From a bacterium (GTDB taxonomy: Bacteria; Zhuqueibacterota; Zhuqueibacteria; Residuimicrobiales; Krinioviventaceae), in NCBI GenBank assembly GCA_029561455.1, contig JAKQIY010000065.1:1-64000 (forward strand): a stretch of 64,000 nt of DNA, in the 5' to 3' direction. How positions within the stretch are numbered: the first letter of the stretch is position 1; every line of letters begins with the position of its first letter. The notes beneath the pieces were generated by a model. The model was not told the DNA's origin. It did no database searches and worked only from the letters and a program-made list of their open reading frames with translations. Positions 9,586 to 18,538 of this stretch are shown piece after piece. Made by a program: the position numbers and the translations under genes.

Positions 9586-11628
9586 GTGAAAACACAATTC
9601 AAGATCTTTTCTGTTTGTCTTGTTATAGCAGCAATGCTTTGCATGTGCGCCAAATCAAACAAACAGGCAATTAAACCAATTGATCCGCAAAATATGGATG
9701 TAACTGTACAGCCTGGGGCGGATTTTTTCCGTTACGCTAACGGCAACTGGATGAAAAACAATCAAATACCCGATGAATACGCCCGTTATGGCGCTTTTGA
9801 GCAATTGATCGAGGAAAATTATGTTTCGGTTCGTTCAATTCTGGATGACGCCGCAGCTTTGAAAAATGCTGAAAAAGGCAGCCTGGCCCAAAAAATAGGC
9901 GATTTTTATGCCACCGCAATGGATACCGTAACAATTGAAAAAAACCGTTTAACACCGTTAAACAGCGAATTTGAACGCATCAACGCGCTTTCATCACGTG
10001 AAGACATTCTGAGCGAAATTGCCTGGTTACAAAGCGCCAATTTACCGGCGCTGTTCTATATTTTTTCCGAACAAGATCAAAGCAATTCCGAAAATGTTAT
10101 TGCCTATTTATACCAGGGCGGACTTGGTTTGACGGATAGGGATTATTATCTGTCTGCTGATGGTCATTCCCAGGACATTCGCGCCAAATATATCATACAC
10201 CTGGTTAAAATGTTGCAACTTGCCGGGCAGGATTCCGTTTCCGCCGCTCAAGACGCTGAAACCATTATGAATTTTGAAACCCGCCTGGCTGCGGCTTCCA
10301 ACACCCGCCTGGAAAACCGTAATCCGCAAAACACCTTTAACAAGATGGATATTGCAAACTTGCAAAAAACTGCTCCAGGTTTTGACTGGTCTGCTTATTT
10401 TACTGCGGTCGGCTTGCCGGAACCGGGCGCTGTGAATGTTGCCCAACCCAAATTCTTTACCGAAATCGGCAAGATGATTCAGGATACCGATGTGCAAACC
10501 TGGAAAACCTATTTGCGCTGGAACTTGCTCAATAATGTAGCCGATTTTGTGAGCTCGGATTTTGTGAATCAGAATTTTAATTTTTACGGTCAGGAGATGT
10601 CCGGCACTAAAACACTACAACCCAGATGGAAACGCATGCTGCAAACCACTAATGGTGTGTTGGGTGAAGCGGTAGGGCAATTGTATGTGGAAAAATATTT
10701 CCCGCCGCAAGCCAAAACCCGCATGACCGAATTGGTTATGAATTTAAAGTTCGCACTCGGTGAACATATAAAAAATGTGGATTGGATGAGCGATGAAACC
10801 AAACAAAAAGCTCTGCAAAAACTGGAAAAAATGAATTTCAAAATCGGCTATCCTGATAAATGGATTGATTATACCAGCCTGGAAATGAACCGTGATTCCT
10901 TTGTGGAAAACATTCTCCGCGCCAACCGCTTTGAATTTAAACGCAATCTCGATAAAATCGGTAAACCGGTGGATCGCACCGAATGGGGCATGTCGCCACA
11001 AACTGTGAACGCCTATTATCACCCGCTCCTGAATGAAATTGTCTTCCCGGCGGCCATCCTGCAACCCCCCTATTTTAACATGCAAGCCGATGATGCAGTG
11101 AACTATGGCGCAATTGGACTGGTTATCGGTCACGAAATGACGCACGGCTTTGATGATCAGGGCCGTCAGTTTGATGTCGATGGTAATCTCAATGTTTGGT
11201 GGCAAGAGGAAGATTCGGAACGCTTTATGGAACGCGCACAAAAGCTGGTTGACCAATATAACAACTTTACCGTTTTCGATTCCCTGCATGTGGACGGCAA
11301 TCTCACCCTCGGTGAAAATATTGCCGATCTGGGCGGTTTAAATATTGCTTTGACTGCTTATAAAAAATCCCTGGAAAACAAACCAGCGCCGCAGCCGATT
11401 GATAATTTTACCGATATGCAGCGTTTTTTCCTCTCTTATGCCCAGGTTTGGCGGGGAAATATTAGAGATAAAGAACTCATGCGCCGCCTGAAGGAAGATG
11501 TACATTCACCAAGTGAGTTCCGGGTCAATGGTCCAATAGTAAATATTGAAGATTTTTATGCAGCCTTTAACATTCAACCCGGCGATGCGATGTATCGCGA
11601 ACCGGCAGATCGCGCCAAGATTTGGTAA
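9586..11628 (+). CDS. M13 family (neprilysin/PepO-like) zinc metallopeptidase, exported
   Basis: A 680-residue endopeptidase of the M13 family. It has an N-terminal signal with several Cys (LCMCAKS, near residue 21), which may be a lipoprotein signal with an imperfect lipobox. It carries the family marks in order: 'PGADFFRYANGNWMKNN', 'NAYYHP', the HExxH zinc site in 'VIGHEMTHGFDDQGRQFD', and the third ligand in 'GENIADLGGLNIA'. The usual C-terminal CxxW is replaced by 'RAKIW', as seen in some bacterial members. The start is a GTG with GGGAG six bases upstream. A strong terminator follows 12 bases after the stop, so it is a single-gene unit. Likely role: degradation of oligopeptides outside the cytoplasm. 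Confidence 0.93.
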   Translation: MKTQFKIFSVCLVIAAMLCMCAKSNKQAIKPIDPQNMDVTVQPGADFFRYANGNWMKNNQIPDEYARYGAFEQLIEENYVSVRSILDDAAALKNAEKGSLAQKIGDFYATAMDTVTIEKNRLTPLNSEFERINALSSREDILSEIAWLQSANLPALFYIFSEQDQSNSENVIAYLYQGGLGLTDRDYYLSADGHSQDIRAKYIIHLVKMLQLAGQDSVSAAQDAETIMNFETRLAAASNTRLENRNPQNTFNKMDIANLQKTAPGFDWSAYFTAVGLPEPGAVNVAQPKFFTEIGKMIQDTDVQTWKTYLRWNLLNNVADFVSSDFVNQNFNFYGQEMSGTKTLQPRWKRMLQTTNGVLGEAVGQLYVEKYFPPQAKTRMTELVMNLKFALGEHIKNVDWMSDETKQKALQKLEKMNFKIGYPDKWIDYTSLEMNRDSFVENILRANRFEFKRNLDKIGKPVDRTEWGMSPQTVNAYYHPLLNEIVFPAAILQPPYFNMQADDAVNYGAIGLVIGHEMTHGFDDQGRQFDVDGNLNVWWQEEDSERFMERAQKLVDQYNNFTVFDSLHVDGNLTLGENIADLGGLNIALTAYKKSLENKPAPQPIDNFTDMQRFFLSYAQVWRGNIRDKELMRRLKEDVHSPSEFRVNGPIVNIEDFYAAFNIQPGDAMYREPADRAKIW

Positions 11629-11640
11629 TAACGATACTAA

Positions 11641-11671
11641 AAACGCCTGGTTTAAAAGCCAGGCGTTTTTT
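11641..11671 (+). terminator. Intrinsic terminator after the M13 peptidase
   Basis: A 10-base perfect stem (AAACGCCTGG with its complement) and loop of 8, ending in a run of T. It lies 12 bases after the peptidase stop. Confidence 0.9.
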
Positions 11672-11700
11672 ATTTTTAAAAATTATTTTATTCCCCTGCC

Positions 11701-12741
11701 TTATAATTTTTTATTCTTTAACCAGTTCAATGCTGCTGTTCGTTTTTCTTCACGACTAGTCAACGAATCTGCCAATTCAAACAAATCCCAGGCTATGGTA
11801 AATTCAAAGGCATCGCCCGGCACTAGTTGTATTAACGGACTGGCGACTTCAAGTTGCGCATATCGCGGCTCGGAATAGACTTTACAGTTTAAATTACCAT
11901 CCGGGTAAATGGCCGTAGAATCACGAACAAAGAATTCTGCAAATACGGTATTATCAATTACTGACGCAACCCAGGAGTCCGATACCGCAGATACTTTTTG
12001 TGGCATCAAACTATCAGGATATAAAAAACCAAGCTTGTTTTCAATACTCAAATTCCCGGGAGTTCGTAAAAAAAATGGCAGAATATAATGACCGGAAGGA
12101 TATTGTTCAGTGGGAACAGTATTGATTATTATTTCCAGCGGATTGCGAATTTGGGTCGCATTCCAAATTGTAAGTGGAACTGGCTCATACTGTTTATTTT
12201 TGGCCGTATCAATTTTTTCCATTCGCTGTACGATCAATAATCGAGAAGTGTTTGCCGACAAACGTATCTCCCGTATCAGCCGCGCACCGACGGCCGGGCT
12301 CATCCCGGATGTCATCCTGATTCCATTTCTCAGGAACTTGACCTCAGTTTTTCCGCCATCAAAAGTTACATCAGGAGGCCAGGAGCGATCGTTATAAAGA
12401 AAAAACTGGTTTTGCGCAGTGGGCCACACTTTGTCGCCGCCGAAATTTGCCCAGATAACCCGGCCGTTTTCACGAAACAGTTCACCATCCGGCAAGGTTT
12501 TTCCTGTAAATTCCGAATTTACCCATAATAAATTATCTTTACCCAAAAAACCGTAATGAATTATCCTTCCGATTGATGGTGCAACCACAACGCGAACTTT
12601 AGAATTACTCATTTCAACGGCATCAGGCCATCCTGTATAATTGGTAATCCGGCAAATGGTTGTTTCACGACAGCCAAGCGCACAAATAAAAAAAGTAATG
12701 ATCAAAAAACAAACCCGGTATGCTAGTAACCTGCTTCTCAT
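11701..12741 (-). CDS. DUF4380-type lipoprotein (mutarotase-like fold)
   Basis: 346 residues, starting at the ATG at 12739-12741, which has GGAG eight bases upstream (a TTG six bases earlier is too close to that site). A signal peptide ends in the lipobox 'ICALGC'. The body has 'VVVAPSIGRIIHYGF', 'NLLWVN', 'WANFGGDKVWPTAQ' and 'WPPDVTFDGG', which I associate with DUF4380 proteins. These have a galactose-mutarotase-like beta-sandwich and are found beside carbohydrate genes. No enzymatic activity can be assigned. The gene is convergent with the M13 peptidase and divergent from the GH16 gene, so its promoter shares 12.75-12.87 kb with that gene. Confidence 0.7.
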   Translation of the reverse strand: MRSRLLAYRVCFLIITFFICALGCRETTICRITNYTGWPDAVEMSNSKVRVVVAPSIGRIIHYGFLGKDNLLWVNSEFTGKTLPDGELFRENGRVIWANFGGDKVWPTAQNQFFLYNDRSWPPDVTFDGGKTEVKFLRNGIRMTSGMSPAVGARLIREIRLSANTSRLLIVQRMEKIDTAKNKQYEPVPLTIWNATQIRNPLEIIINTVPTEQYPSGHYILPFFLRTPGNLSIENKLGFLYPDSLMPQKVSAVSDSWVASVIDNTVFAEFFVRDSTAIYPDGNLNCKVYSEPRYAQLEVASPLIQLVPGDAFEFTIAWDLFELADSLTSREEKRTAALNWLKNKKL

Positions 12742-12868
12742 CTTCAAGACTCCACTTGAATCAAAAAGATACTTTAGTTTTTGATTTATTTTTAATACAT
12801 TCCTTTATAATTATATCCAGCCGGTTCAAGGCAGGAAAAATTTTTTTCAATCTAATTTAGGACATTTT

Positions 12869-13723
12869 ATGAACATAAAAAATTACTTTTTTATTGCATT
12901 GTTGACAATTATTATTGTCGGCTGCTCAAAAAATGAAAATCCTGTCGATGGTAAAACCAATAAAACCGAGATACCGGCGCCGGCCGGCTGGACACTGGTG
13001 TGGAATGATGAATTTGACAAACCCGCAATCGACAACGCCAAATGGGAACACGAAGTGAACGGTCATGGCGGCGGTAATAATGAATTACAATATTATACCG
13101 ACCGGTCGGAAAATTCCTTTATCGAAAATGGCGCCCTTGTTATAAAGGCGATAAAAGAAAGCTATACCGGGCCCGATGGCCAGCGCAACTTTACTTCAGC
13201 CAGGTTAGTTTCCAAAAACAAAGGGGATTGGAAATATGGCCGTTTCGACATCAAAGCCAAACTTCCTTACGGCCAGGGAATATGGCCGGCGATCTGGATG
13301 ATGCCGACCGATAACGCTTATGGCGGCTGGGCGGCCAGCGGCGAAATTGACATTATGGAATACCTGGGACACGAGCAAAACAAGGTATATGGCACATTAC
13401 ATTATGGCGGTTCCTGGCCGAACAATACGCATACAGGCACTTTCTATTCTTTATCAAGCGGAACGTTTGTGGAAGATTTTCATGTCTTTACCCTGGAATG
13501 GCAGGAAGGTGAAATTCGCTGGTATGTGGATGGCAAACTCTACCAGACTCAAACACAATGGAATACAACCGCAGCGCCGTTTCCCGCACCTTTTGATCAA
13601 AAATTCTTTATGATCCTCAACCTGGCGGTTGGCGGTAACTGGCCGGGCAACCCGGATGCTACAACTGTATTTCCGCAACAAATGGTTGTCGATTATGTGC
13701 GGGTTTTTGCCAAAGCTGAATAA
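12869..13723 (+). CDS. GH16 family endo-beta-glucanase (laminarinase-like) lipoprotein
   Basis: 284 residues. The signal peptide ends in the lipobox IVGC (Cys19), so the protein is probably anchored in a membrane. The rest is a single GH16 jelly-roll: 'WNDEFD', 'NNELQYY', 'YGRFDIKAKLP', and the catalytic motif GEIDIMEY with Glu159, Asp161 and Glu164 in the ExDxxE arrangement, then 'FHVFTLEW', 'YVDGKLY' and 'VDYVRVF'. The family includes laminarinases (beta-1,3-glucan), lichenases, agarases and carrageenases. The motifs look most like beta-1,3-glucanases, which is an inference. It is followed after 24 bases by a double-thioredoxin gene with its own ribosome binding site, so the two are likely one operon. 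Confidence 0.93.
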   Translation: MNIKNYFFIALLTIIIVGCSKNENPVDGKTNKTEIPAPAGWTLVWNDEFDKPAIDNAKWEHEVNGHGGGNNELQYYTDRSENSFIENGALVIKAIKESYTGPDGQRNFTSARLVSKNKGDWKYGRFDIKAKLPYGQGIWPAIWMMPTDNAYGGWAASGEIDIMEYLGHEQNKVYGTLHYGGSWPNNTHTGTFYSLSSGTFVEDFHVFTLEWQEGEIRWYVDGKLYQTQTQWNTTAAPFPAPFDQKFFMILNLAVGGNWPGNPDATTVFPQQMVVDYVRVFAKAE

Positions 13724-13747
13724 TCAAATTTTAACAGGAGCACTATC

Positions 13748-14866
13748 ATGAAAATCACTCTGTTTAGTTTCATGGTCATGTTTTTATTTATAGGGTATAA
13801 TCAGTTGCTGCCTGCCGAAATAAAAACCCTGGAAATTGGCTCACTGGCGCCAGCTTTTAATCTTCCGGGTGTTGACGGCAGGAATTATTCTCTGCAAGAT
13901 TTTGAATCGGCCGATATTCTGGTAGTTATTTTCACCTGCAATCACTGTCCCACGGCCCAGGCCTACGAAGACCGGATCATCGACCTGGTGAATGACTATA
14001 AAAACAATAACGTTGCTTTTGTTGCCATTTCGCCCAACGATCCCCTCGCCGTGCGCCTGGATGAACTGGGTTATACGGATTTAAGCGATGATCTTGCCGC
14101 CATGAAGCTGCGCGCGGCAGCCGGGAATTTCAATTTTCCCTATCTGTATGACGGTGAAACCCAGCGGGTCAGCATGGCGTATGGCCCGGTCTCGACACCG
14201 CATGTGTTTATATTTGATAAACAAAGATTGTTGCGTTATAGCGGCCGCATCGATGATTCGGAAAAAGTCGGCCAGGCTAAAATTCACGACACCCGTAACG
14301 CCCTCGAAGCGCTGCTGGTCGGCCAGCCGGTTCCGGTGGAGACCACCAAAACATTCGGTTGTTCTATTAAATGGGCGGATAAACGGGATAATGTGCAAGA
14401 GGCTCTGGCGCAATGGGCGCAGGAACCGGTCACAGTAACAGACATTACCCTGGATGGCATTAAAAAACTGGTTAAAAACGATACTGATGATTTGTTGTTC
14501 CTGAATGTGTGGGCAACCTGGTGCGGCCCGTGCGTGGCGGAATTCCCGGAACTGGTGGAGATAAACCGCATGTACCGCAACCGCGATTTTAAGATGGTCA
14601 CCCTGAGTGTGGATGACAGTGATAAAAAACAGAGTGTGCTCAATTTTTTAAAGAAAAAACAAGCGTCGACTACAAATTATATCTCCCAGTCCGATGATAT
14701 TTACAAAATAATAGATATTGTCGACAGTAAATGGCAGGGCGCAATTCCCTATTCCCTGTTGATTGCGCCCGGCGGCAAGATCATTTACCGTCATGAAGGC
14801 AGCATCACCAATCCCCTTACAACCAAAAGGGCAATTGTAGAGTATTTAGGGAGAGTGTATAAATAA
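13748..14866 (+). CDS. Exported protein with two thioredoxin-fold domains (redoxin plus TlpA-like)
   Basis: 372 residues with an N-terminal signal peptide (about 1-23). Domain 1 (about 30-190) is redoxin/AhpC-TSA-like with 'LAPAFNLPGVDG' and a CNHC motif (Cys64, Cys67) in the place of the usual TFCPxC. It resembles 'thioredoxin family proteins' that carry 'FTCNHCP'. Domain 2 (about 235-370) is TlpA/ResA-like with the classic WCGPC (Cys259, Cys262) and a cis-Pro region 'GAIPYSLLI'. Both domains keep two cysteines, so both may be redox active. Likely role: periplasmic thiol-disulfide chemistry. AGGAG lies upstream of the ATG, and a terminator follows immediately. Confidence 0.87.
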   Translation: MKITLFSFMVMFLFIGYNQLLPAEIKTLEIGSLAPAFNLPGVDGRNYSLQDFESADILVVIFTCNHCPTAQAYEDRIIDLVNDYKNNNVAFVAISPNDPLAVRLDELGYTDLSDDLAAMKLRAAAGNFNFPYLYDGETQRVSMAYGPVSTPHVFIFDKQRLLRYSGRIDDSEKVGQAKIHDTRNALEALLVGQPVPVETTKTFGCSIKWADKRDNVQEALAQWAQEPVTVTDITLDGIKKLVKNDTDDLLFLNVWATWCGPCVAEFPELVEINRMYRNRDFKMVTLSVDDSDKKQSVLNFLKKKQASTTNYISQSDDIYKIIDIVDSKWQGAIPYSLLIAPGGKIIYRHEGSITNPLTTKRAIVEYLGRVYK

Positions 14867-14869
14867 ATT

Positions 14870-14902
14870 CCAGCCGGTTTATAAAAACCGGCTGGGTTTT
14901 TT
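14870..14902 (+). terminator. Intrinsic terminator after the double-thioredoxin gene
   Basis: An 11-base perfect stem (CCAGCCGGTTT and its complement) with a four-base loop and a T6 tail, just after the stop codon. Confidence 0.92.
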
Positions 14903-14947
14903 ATGTTTGTACAATTCTAACCGGTGGTGACAATTAATATCATACCC

Positions 14948-14979
14948 TCGCTAATGTCCATCAATTCGCTAATGTCCAT
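14948..14979 (+). repeat. Pair of 14-base direct repeats upstream of the zincin lipoprotein
   Basis: The 14-mer TCGCTAATGTCCAT occurs at 14948-14961 and 14966-14979, 18 bases apart start to start, and ends 15 bases before the TTG start of the next gene. It could be a regulator site or a small tandem duplication. Confidence 0.5.
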
Positions 14980-14994
14980 ATTACAGGAGTTGTC

Positions 14995-15708
14995 TTGAAT
15001 AAAATTTATATTATCCTTCTTTCAATATTACTAACTCTTCAGCCGGGCTGTCGCTCCCAACAACTCAATTTTACCCAAATGTCACAATATGGAATTTTTC
15101 ATTATTGTGAACAGGATACACAGGCAGTAAAAGATTTACTGCAGTGCTGCGCAACAGTCCTGCCCGGTATTGCCGGGGATTTGAACTTGACGGCGCCGGA
15201 AAATATATCTATAGAAATTTATCCGACCCAGAATGATTACAATAGAAATATCATGAATCCGGCCCTGCAAAACAGCCCGGCCATTTCCGGCAACGGTAAA
15301 ATTCAACTGGTCTCACCGCTGGCAAAGATCAAAATCGACAATCTCACTTATGAGGAAAGACTGCTGTTGCTGGTACACGAATATGTGCACATTCTCATCG
15401 ACGGTCTTGATCCCGAACCGCCGCTGTTCATTGACGAGGGTATTGCCTGTTATTATTCCTCGTATCAATTTTATAAATCCGCAGCCGCCCAATATGTAAA
15501 ACAGATCAATTTCATTCCCACTACAAGCCAGTTAAAAGACCATTATCATGAACTGCCTGCGCCGGACTTGTTTTCATTCCTGTTTATAGATTACCTGGTA
15601 CAACAACAGGGCAAACAAATCCTGCCGGCAGTGTTAACTCAACCGCAATTACTTGATGATATACTAAACACCGGGTGGCTGGAATTTGTAAAACAACATT
15701 ACTACTAA
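14995..15708 (+). CDS. Gluzincin-like peptidase lipoprotein
   Basis: 237 residues. The start is TTG, supported by GGAG seven bases upstream and by the signal peptide that follows directly. The lipobox is LQPGC. A zinc-peptidase motif HEYVH lies at about residue 130 in 'LLLLVHEYVHILIDG', followed about 20 residues later by 'FIDEGIACYYSS', which supplies the Glu that is the third zinc ligand in gluzincins. The rest is not family specific. I predict a membrane-anchored metallopeptidase outside the cytoplasm; the substrate is unknown. It follows the terminator at 14.9 kb, so it has its own promoter. Confidence 0.75.
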   Translation: MNKIYIILLSILLTLQPGCRSQQLNFTQMSQYGIFHYCEQDTQAVKDLLQCCATVLPGIAGDLNLTAPENISIEIYPTQNDYNRNIMNPALQNSPAISGNGKIQLVSPLAKIKIDNLTYEERLLLLVHEYVHILIDGLDPEPPLFIDEGIACYYSSYQFYKSAAAQYVKQINFIPTTSQLKDHYHELPAPDLFSFLFIDYLVQQQGKQILPAVLTQPQLLDDILNTGWLEFVKQHYY

Positions 15709-15858
15709 CTGTTTTTTGATAAAAACAAATTTTACTTGTAATTTTCAGTAGAGTTGTTATATTTCTGGTTGGAGAACAAATACAACAATACCCGGGCGGA
15801 GTGGGATTCTATATGGTTAAAATACATTTGGCAAAAACATAAAACAGGAGGTAATGCC

Positions 15859-16377
15859 ATGAATACCAGAAATTATCTGTGGAAACTTTTAATCCTTGTC
15901 GTTTTTGTGATCATTTCATGTACCAAAAACCCCGCCGGCGCTAATAAAGTCAATTCCCTGGAAATGTATTTTCTGGAAGACGCCACTCTTTCCTACCCGG
16001 ATATTATGCACACCCCGGTTAACAATTTGCAGCTTGCCGAACAACCCTTTTTTACTCATGAGGACATAAAATCATTTACCGTTTTATCGTTTGAAGACGC
16101 TACATACGATAAATATATGTTCACTTTCCGCGACTCTATCACCAACCGTGAGAATGAAACCCGGCCCTTTGTAATGGTCTTAAACCAGGAACGACTTTTT
16201 AGCGGCGAATATTGGGGCAGTATGATGGATAGCTATCCTCAGGGCATTCTTATCATTGTACTCACACCACAGGAATTTACATTACACCCCATCAATAAAG
16301 CAGGTTATGATAAAATGAAAATTGAGCGGATCATTACCACCCTGGAAAGACTGGATGTAGAAATAAAACACGAATAA
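15859..16377 (+). CDS. Small lipoprotein of unknown function
   Basis: 172 residues from the ATG at 15859, chosen because AGGAGG precedes it and a signal peptide begins there; the same frame stays open upstream to 15754 without a signal. The lipobox is VIISC. The mature part has no motif I recognise; it is acidic and contains 'RPFVMVLNQERLFSGEYWGS'. It lies 150 bases after the zincin lipoprotein in the same direction and may be co-transcribed. A strong hairpin follows at 16427. Confidence 0.7.
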   Translation: MNTRNYLWKLLILVVFVIISCTKNPAGANKVNSLEMYFLEDATLSYPDIMHTPVNNLQLAEQPFFTHEDIKSFTVLSFEDATYDKYMFTFRDSITNRENETRPFVMVLNQERLFSGEYWGSMMDSYPQGILIIVLTPQEFTLHPINKAGYDKMKIERIITTLERLDVEIKHE

Positions 16378-16726
16378 CAAACCCGGTTGATAGTTATTTT
16401 TTATTTTCAAAATTTCTCTGCGCCCCTCCCATCCAAATACCAGTTTGGATGGGAAGTTGCTCTTGAAACTCTGTTTCAAATAAATATTTATTTCAGACAG
16501 GATTAGTTATAATTAGGTCAATTCCGAAAACAATCATACCTCATCCACTCTTTCACCTTGTCCGCACCATTCAAATCGCCATGTTTTACAATTAATTATC
16601 TCTGCTATCCCTCCAGGCAATAAAATAATAATTTTTTCTAAAAATCTGTAATTTATTGTAAACAGTTTGCAGGAAAAAAGCATCTAAATTTCGTCAAATC
16701 ATTATCATAATATTATGGGAGGAAAT
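16378..16726. other. Intergenic region before the PorV-like gene
   Basis: About 350 bases, AT-rich, containing the 11-base-stem hairpin at 16427-16454 and the leader of the next gene. Nothing coding was seen. Confidence 0.5.
16427..16454 (+). terminator. Perfect hairpin after the small lipoprotein
   Basis: An 11-base perfect stem (TCCCATCCAAA with its complement) and a six-base loop, 50 bases after the lipoprotein stop. There is no T tract on either strand, so termination is possible but not the standard form. Confidence 0.5.
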
Positions 16727-18010
16727 ATGTTTTACAAACCGGTATTAAATAAAAGTAACAGGTTTTGTGCCAGTATTGTTACATTCATTTTACTGTTAAT
16801 CTTGCTTGCCAATTCCGTTTTTGCCGTTTCCGAAGCCGCAGTACTTTCCTTATTAATTTCACCTTCTCCACAGGCTAATGCTATGGGCCAAACTTACGGC
16901 AACATTGCCGGCAAAGACCCAATCGCCACCCAGTTCAATCCCGCCAGCCTGGGTTTGTGGGCGCAGAATCATTACTTTGCCACTTCCTACCTTTCGCCCG
17001 ATGTACAATGGTTACCGGGTTATGGCGATAATTTGACTTACTATTCCAGATCAACGGCATTGGGGGTAAACCTGAAAAACAGTACGGGGCTGCCCATTTC
17101 GTATGGTTTGAGCTTTAATTATAGCAAATTTGGTCTGGACATGTCGTCTCTGGAAGCCAGTTCAATTTTACACTCGAATTACTTGTTTGGCGACCAGGTG
17201 CAAAGCACCAGCATGGCCCTGGCTGTTGATTATTTTGTAAACGCCAGTGTTGGTTACACGTTAAAAACCATAACATCCCGGCTGGCCTCTGTATATAATG
17301 CAGAAATAAATGCTTATGATGTGGGTGTCATTGTCAAAGCGCCGCTCTGTAAATTAGCCGACCAATGTCACCTGCTGCCGCTAAAAAAGCTGCGTCCCTT
17401 TCGGCCATATTTCAATCCAGGTTTGTACTACAGTCTCGCAAATGTAGGGGACAAGATTTCCTATACCAATTCTGCATACGGCGATCCGCTGCCCCGCACT
17501 GTTTCGCTGGGAGTAAACCTGGAAACCGGCATACAATATAAAATCAACCACCAATACCTGGACCTGGTATCCTTTAACTGGGCCCATGAAACAGATGATC
17601 TGCTGATCAAAGTTAATAGGGACAAACCATCCGAATATGTCAACGGTTTTCATGATATAAAAATTTGGGACAATTTACTTTTAGGACAAGCTAACGATGA
17701 AATAATTTCTAAAAAAGGCTGGCAGGTGGAATTTGCCAATTTTTATTCCTACCGTATGGGGAAATTTGAAGATCCGGACGGAAGAGTATTTTTGGAGACC
17801 CAGGGTTATAAAATCAATTTTCTACAGCCGTTAAAACTTTTACTCATCTGCAAGTCAGACCGGAATTTCAGTCTGATAAACACCCTGTTGATGAATATCA
17901 ATTTTGAATATCATTACAGCAGGTACAAAACCACAACCGGCCACCCGCTCAAAGACACCAAATTTAACGGCTATGTCATCAGCCTGGATAATTTCCCGCT
18001 GCATAAATAA
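16727..18010 (+). CDS. PorV/UPF0164-like outer-membrane beta-barrel protein
   Basis: 427 residues from the ATG at 16727. An ATG 12 bases earlier lies within the GGGAGGA ribosome binding site, so it is not the start. A signal peptide of about 35 residues ends near 'NSVFAVSEA'. The mature N-terminus has 'LLISPSPQANAMGQTYG' and 'DPIATQFNPASLG', the pattern of PorV/PorQ/UPF0164 proteins (small-residue motif, then 'NPA-L'), followed by alternating aromatic strands typical of a 14-stranded barrel. PorV-like proteins serve T9SS cargo transfer and PorQ/FadL-like members have other roles; the exact subfamily is not clear. It seems to be transcribed alone, with a GC-rich palindrome 45 bases after the stop. 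Confidence 0.75.
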   Translation: MFYKPVLNKSNRFCASIVTFILLLILLANSVFAVSEAAVLSLLISPSPQANAMGQTYGNIAGKDPIATQFNPASLGLWAQNHYFATSYLSPDVQWLPGYGDNLTYYSRSTALGVNLKNSTGLPISYGLSFNYSKFGLDMSSLEASSILHSNYLFGDQVQSTSMALAVDYFVNASVGYTLKTITSRLASVYNAEINAYDVGVIVKAPLCKLADQCHLLPLKKLRPFRPYFNPGLYYSLANVGDKISYTNSAYGDPLPRTVSLGVNLETGIQYKINHQYLDLVSFNWAHETDDLLIKVNRDKPSEYVNGFHDIKIWDNLLLGQANDEIISKKGWQVEFANFYSYRMGKFEDPDGRVFLETQGYKINFLQPLKLLLICKSDRNFSLINTLLMNINFEYHYSRYKTTTGHPLKDTKFNGYVISLDNFPLHK

Positions 18011-18054
18011 AATTCCCTTTTCCTCCTCTCTATCGGGGAAAATTAAGGGGGCTT

Positions 18055-18083
18055 CCGTGGCGCGTTGCAACAGCGCGCCACGG
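18055..18083. repeat. GC-rich palindrome after the PorV-like gene
   Basis: A 10-base perfect stem (CCGTGGCGCG and its complement) around TTGCAACAG. It stands out in an AT-rich gap of 227 bases. It has no T tail, so it is either a Rho-independent-like structure without U-run or a dispersed palindrome. Confidence 0.5.
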
Positions 18084-18237
18084 GGGGAATATATATTAAT
18101 TCAATCGTTTATATTCTTATTTATTATTATTGTTGGGCATTATTTTTAATTTCATCATTGATTTTTATTATAAACATATTAAATTACTCTAATTGATGCT
18201 TTTAGTGTTGATACTATAAATAAATTGCAAGTCCAAA

Positions 18238-18528
18238 ATGAAAAATACTTTAAATAAAGAAGAACAGGATATTTTAGACTCTTTTAACCGGGGTGAATGG
18301 CAATCTATACCCGATCTTGAAAAACGCAAATGGGAGATTCGCGAGGCGGCGCGCGCGACGTTACGTAAGGATAAGAGAGTCAATATTCGCATTACTGAAC
18401 GCGATTTGAACGAGTTGCAGCGACAGGCGGTTCATGAAGGATTGCCATATCAGACTTTTATTTCCAGCATTCTGCACAAATTTGTTAATGGAAGTTTGGT
18501 GGAGAGGAAAGTTAAAGAGACCGGATAA
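18238..18528 (+). CDS. CopG-type (ribbon-helix-helix) antitoxin
   Basis: 96 residues resembling the CopG_antitoxin family: 'LDSFNRGEWQSIPDLEKRKWEIREAARATL' style N-terminus (residues ~13-42) and 'RVNIRITERDLNELQRQAVHEGLPYQTFISSILHKFVNG', the RHH DNA-binding part. Such antitoxins normally pair with a RelE- or BrnT-like toxin encoded next to them. No such toxin is present; the next gene is an MNT nucleotidyltransferase 10 bases later. A solitary antitoxin may remain as a regulator or as a relic. Confidence 0.82.
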   Translation: MKNTLNKEEQDILDSFNRGEWQSIPDLEKRKWEIREAARATLRKDKRVNIRITERDLNELQRQAVHEGLPYQTFISSILHKFVNGSLVERKVKETG

Positions 18529-18538
18529 AATCAATTGA

